From: Actinomycetota bacterium
GTDB taxonomy: Bacteria; Actinomycetota; Thermoleophilia; Gaiellales; Gaiellaceae
Direction: 5' to 3'
DNA length: 8,830 nucleotides
Assembly (NCBI GenBank): GCA_013821525.1
Contig: JACDGR010000122.1
Coordinates: forward strand, 1-8,830
Positions 7,018 through 8,830 of this stretch are shown here, piece after piece. The position numbers and the translations under genes are program-made. The notes beneath the pieces are model-generated. The model saw nothing but the letters and a program-made list of their open reading frames with translations, had not been told where the DNA came from and did no database searches. Numbering within the stretch: position 1 is the first letter of the stretch; each line of letters begins with the position of its first letter.

Positions 7018-7180
7018 GGCGGCAAAGGAGGTACCGCGCCCCAAACAACCAGGCGGATGGTCCGCGGTAGAAGGCGCTCTGCGCCCGAGGGGTCCGAGGC
7101 GCAACCCCTACGAGGATGATGCTGCAGTGCGGCCACGCGTGAGGTCTGTGCTGGACGGAAACTGGCTGAAGGAGGCATAA
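6983..7180 (+). pseudogene. 3' remnant of an unidentified gene upstream of the 7184 gene
   Basis: Frame 2 is open from 6983 to TAA 7178-7180 and ends in NPYEDDAAVRPRVRSVLDGN followed by WLKEA, which reads like a natural protein end. The stop codon lies in the ribosome-binding region of the next gene, the usual spacing inside an operon. No start exists before the last ~17 codons (first in-frame GTG near 7130), and the frame overlaps the ligase-like relic in another frame. I interpret it as the surviving tail of a former first gene of the downstream operon; the family is not recognised. Confidence 0.3.
7169..7175 (+). promoter_or_regulatory. Strong ribosome binding site (AAGGAGG)
   Basis: AAGGAGG lies 8 nt upstream of ATG 7184, close to the ideal site and spacing. 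It makes that start secure. Confidence 0.8.
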
Positions 7181-7183
7181 GGG

Positions 7184-7720
7184 ATGGCGCGCACCGAGGC
7201 CGAGGATCCAGTCGCCGCGATCCGCCTTCTGAATCCAGCGCTGCAACCGGAAGCCGCGACAGCGTCGCACGCGCTCTCACTGCTCATGCTTGAGCCGCAG
7301 ACTGAGGCTTACCTGAGCACTGAAGCAGCGAACGACGGTCAGCTGGCGCCGGACGAACCGTTCCCCTACCTGGTACCCGGCACTCGTATCTTCATCAACA
7401 GCGCGGTAGCCCGCGATCTGCGCGCCGACGTCCTCACCGCTGCAGCGGTCTGGGCCGCGAGCGGGTCAACGAGCCTGTCGACAGGTGCGGCGCTGCTTCG
7501 CAAACTTCTGGCAACGGTGAAGCTTCTGGACGAGGAGTCACTCGACCTGTTCCTGGTGGTCACCACGGCCAGCGCCCGCCGGGGCGGCCGACCGGCGACC
7601 TGGGCCGACGTCGTCGCCGCCTATGACGGCAATACCGACAGATTGCAGGAGCGGCTCGGCAAGCTCGTCCGCCGTAAGGTCTTCGCCAACTCTGCCGACG
7701 GGTGGACCGTCACTCCGTGA
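7184..7720 (+). CDS. Small protein with winged-helix-like C-terminus, unknown function
   Basis: The protein has 178 residues. I do not recognise a named family. Residues ~1-60 are helical and acidic/alanine-rich. A middle part contains FPYLVPGTRIFINSAVARDL (60-79) and a long amphipathic helical region (SLSTGAALLRKLLATVKLLD). The last ~45 residues run TWADVVAAYDG, then TDRLQERLGKLVRRKVF and DGWTVTP, which fits helix-turn-helix-wing: a helix, a Leu/Arg-rich recognition-like helix, and a short hairpin ending with an aromatic residue. That would suggest DNA binding or a protein-adaptor wHTH, but it is inferred from pattern only. There is no membrane segment or signal peptide. It overlaps the start of the next gene (GTGA), so the two are translated together and probably work together. 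Confidence 0.8.
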   Translation: MARTEAEDPVAAIRLLNPALQPEAATASHALSLLMLEPQTEAYLSTEAANDGQLAPDEPFPYLVPGTRIFINSAVARDLRADVLTAAAVWAASGSTSLSTGAALLRKLLATVKLLDEESLDLFLVVTTASARRGGRPATWADVVAAYDGNTDRLQERLGKLVRRKVFANSADGWTVTP

Positions 7721-8830
7721 ACCCGACGCCCGGCCTGGACCTGCCGCCGCTGTTTATGTGTGCCAGCGACACGCCGGACGCGCCGCTGCTCGGCTATCAC
7801 GACGGTATTTCCTCCTGGACGCTCAACGCGGCTGCCGATCCCCAGGGCATCCGGCAAGCCTTCGTCTCGCATCACGAACGCGCCCATCACCAGCTCCATT
7901 CAGGCTCCGCGTGGGGCACGGCCATGCTGATCACCGGTCTCGCCGACGAGCACGGGAAAGTCGCGGCCGACCTGTGGCAGGACCTCGCCCGGGCGTGCTC
8001 GGAAACCCACGAGGCCTACGCAACTTTCGCCGCCGTCGCGCAGGTTCCCGACGGTCTCGACTTCCTGGCCAGCAACTTCCGCTACTTGCAATACCTTCGC
8101 CGGGCTCGGATCATCGCGGACGTCTTCGACGAGCAGGTAACTGACGCGGGCCTGCACCTGATCATGCACCTGCTGATGACCCCGCGCGCCCTGCTCGTTC
8201 TCGGACCCGACGATCTCCGCCGACCCGACATCGTCGAGCAACTCATCCTCGGCTACGCACCTGACGAACGCTTCGCCGTATTGCGCGCCGCACTGGCTGG
8301 CGACGCCCTGCGCCGCAGCCTCCGCGAACTCATCTGCGACGTAGACACCGTCGTGGACGTCGGTGCCGTCTCGACCCTCCTGAGCGGCGCGGGTGTCGAC
8401 ACCCCGGAGCCGCGGGCCGTCAACACCTGGATTACGGACATGATTGAAGCGCTGGGACCGGTGCATCGCAGCCTGGTCGCCGAGTCGCTCGGTACCAGTG
8501 ACCGCCTCACTGCCCTGCTTGACGATCAGCAACGCGAACGCGTGCAGATGCACCACGACGTATTGCCTCTGCGGCAGATCATCCCGGCCGGGGACGGTAG
8601 TTTCCCGGTAGCGCAGTTCGCCCGTACCGCACCGGATCTGGGCGCGCACCTCTGGCTGGCCTGGCTGCACCCCGGCTTCCTCCGCCACCAGTTCGACGTC
8701 GGCGACCAGAGCCTCGGCGACGAGTGCAGCCTGGGGCTGCTGGCCTGCGACCGGACCCACGGCGACCCGCACGCATCGTGGCTCACCTGGCCGTCCGTGC
8801 CGCCCGGTCCGGCCGCCTACTCGATTCGTC
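7717..8830 (+). CDS. Putative HExxH (zincin-like) protein, 3' end beyond the window
   Basis: An open frame of 371 codons starts at GTG 7717 and continues through the right edge without a stop. The GTG overlaps the TGA of the preceding gene (GTGA), typical of translational coupling; a later ATG at 7756 (codon 14) is the alternative start. SHHERAHHQLHSG (51-63) contains H53-E-R-A-H57, the HExxH zinc-binding signature. About 40 residues later SETHEAYATF (95-104) offers E96 or E99 as a possible third ligand, the arrangement of a gluzincin. HExxH alone occurs by chance, but the helical, His-rich setting and the neighbouring HE pair make a metal site plausible. The rest is mostly helical (for example FRYLQYLRRARIIADVFDEQ, 121-140). 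I do not recognise a named family. No signal peptide is visible, so it is probably cytosolic. A 290-residue frame on the opposite strand (7900-8772) is its shadow. Confidence 0.8.
   Translation, partial: MNPTPGLDLPPLFMCASDTPDAPLLGYHDGISSWTLNAAADPQGIRQAFVSHHERAHHQLHSGSAWGTAMLITGLADEHGKVAADLWQDLARACSETHEAYATFAAVAQVPDGLDFLASNFRYLQYLRRARIIADVFDEQVTDAGLHLIMHLLMTPRALLVLGPDDLRRPDIVEQLILGYAPDERFAVLRAALAGDALRRSLRELICDVDTVVDVGAVSTLLSGAGVDTPEPRAVNTWITDMIEALGPVHRSLVAESLGTSDRLTALLDDQQRERVQMHHDVLPLRQIIPAGDGSFPVAQFARTAPDLGAHLWLAWLHPGFLRHQFDVGDQSLGDECSLGLLACDRTHGDPHASWLTWPSVPPGPAAYSIR

Larger units (their letters stand above)
6730..7183. other. Intergenic stretch with remnants of lost genes
   Basis: No intact gene is visible between the promoter of the leftward enzyme gene and the rightward gene at 7184. 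The stretch carries a ligase-like tail (6904-7017) and the 3' end of another frame (6983-7180), both without starts. Several overlapping frames on both strands are Arg/Pro-rich and unconvincing. Confidence 0.5.

Noticed and set aside
6658..7119. 153-residue plus-strand frame as a gene
   Set aside because: It begins antisense to the start of the Type IIL enzyme gene. Only the segment around 6904-7017 looks like protein, so it is treated as a relic.
7900..8772. 290-residue minus-strand open frame
   Set aside because: It lies antisense to the GTG 7717 frame, which has natural composition, a coupled start and an HExxH motif. The minus frame lacks motifs and is a by-product of high-GC codon bias.
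1..8830. CRISPR array, tRNA, rRNA or complete insertion sequence
   Set aside because: I found no regularly spaced direct repeats, no tRNA-like cloverleaf or rRNA motif, and no transposase with DDE or serine/tyrosine recombinase motifs in any frame.

Overview
The window looks like accessory DNA from a high-GC actinobacterium. Codons in the real genes strongly favour G or C at the third position, and GTG and TTG serve as start codons. No taxonomic marker is present, so the genus cannot be named. Four coding regions look intact (one runs off the right edge), one gene is visibly frameshifted, and a large share of the window (about 1470-2432, 3257-3844 and 6671-7183) holds only hairpins and gene remnants. 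That mixture is typical of a turnover hotspot or defence-type island.

Left part (1-3256). At 183-1469 (+) lies a 428-residue protein with an N-terminal AlbA_2/Schlafen-like domain. Its reading frame stays open to the left edge without an ordinary start, so the true N-terminus is uncertain. After it come two adjacent perfect inverted repeats (1601-1674), a decayed minus-strand coding remnant (about 1609-1920), and further dyads at 1941-1970 and 2121-2153. A minus-strand gene for a membrane-anchored, coiled-coil/helical-repeat protein (3256 down to about 2433) is broken by what looks like a one-unit CG expansion in a GCGCGCGCG tract at 2903-2911.

Centre (3845-6730). The main gene is a 941-residue minus-strand protein with the full architecture of an MmeI-like (Type IIL) restriction-modification enzyme: PD-(D/E)XK nuclease, helical spacer, N6-adenine methyltransferase and target-recognition domain in one chain. 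It has its own promoter, with a perfect TTGACA -35 box and a 17-nt spacer. The target-recognition part is lower in GC than the rest, as expected if specificity domains are exchanged.

Right part (6731-8830). A non-coding stretch contains what looks like the C-terminal tail of an ATP-dependent DNA ligase and the tail of another lost gene. Then come two translationally coupled plus-strand genes: a 178-residue protein with a winged-helix-like C-terminus (7184-7720), and a larger protein starting at GTG 7717 and running off the window, with an HExxH zincin-type motif. This pair is the part of the window I can least explain from known families and the best candidate for something undescribed. The restriction enzyme acts alone; I see no sequence evidence that the other genes form one system with it.
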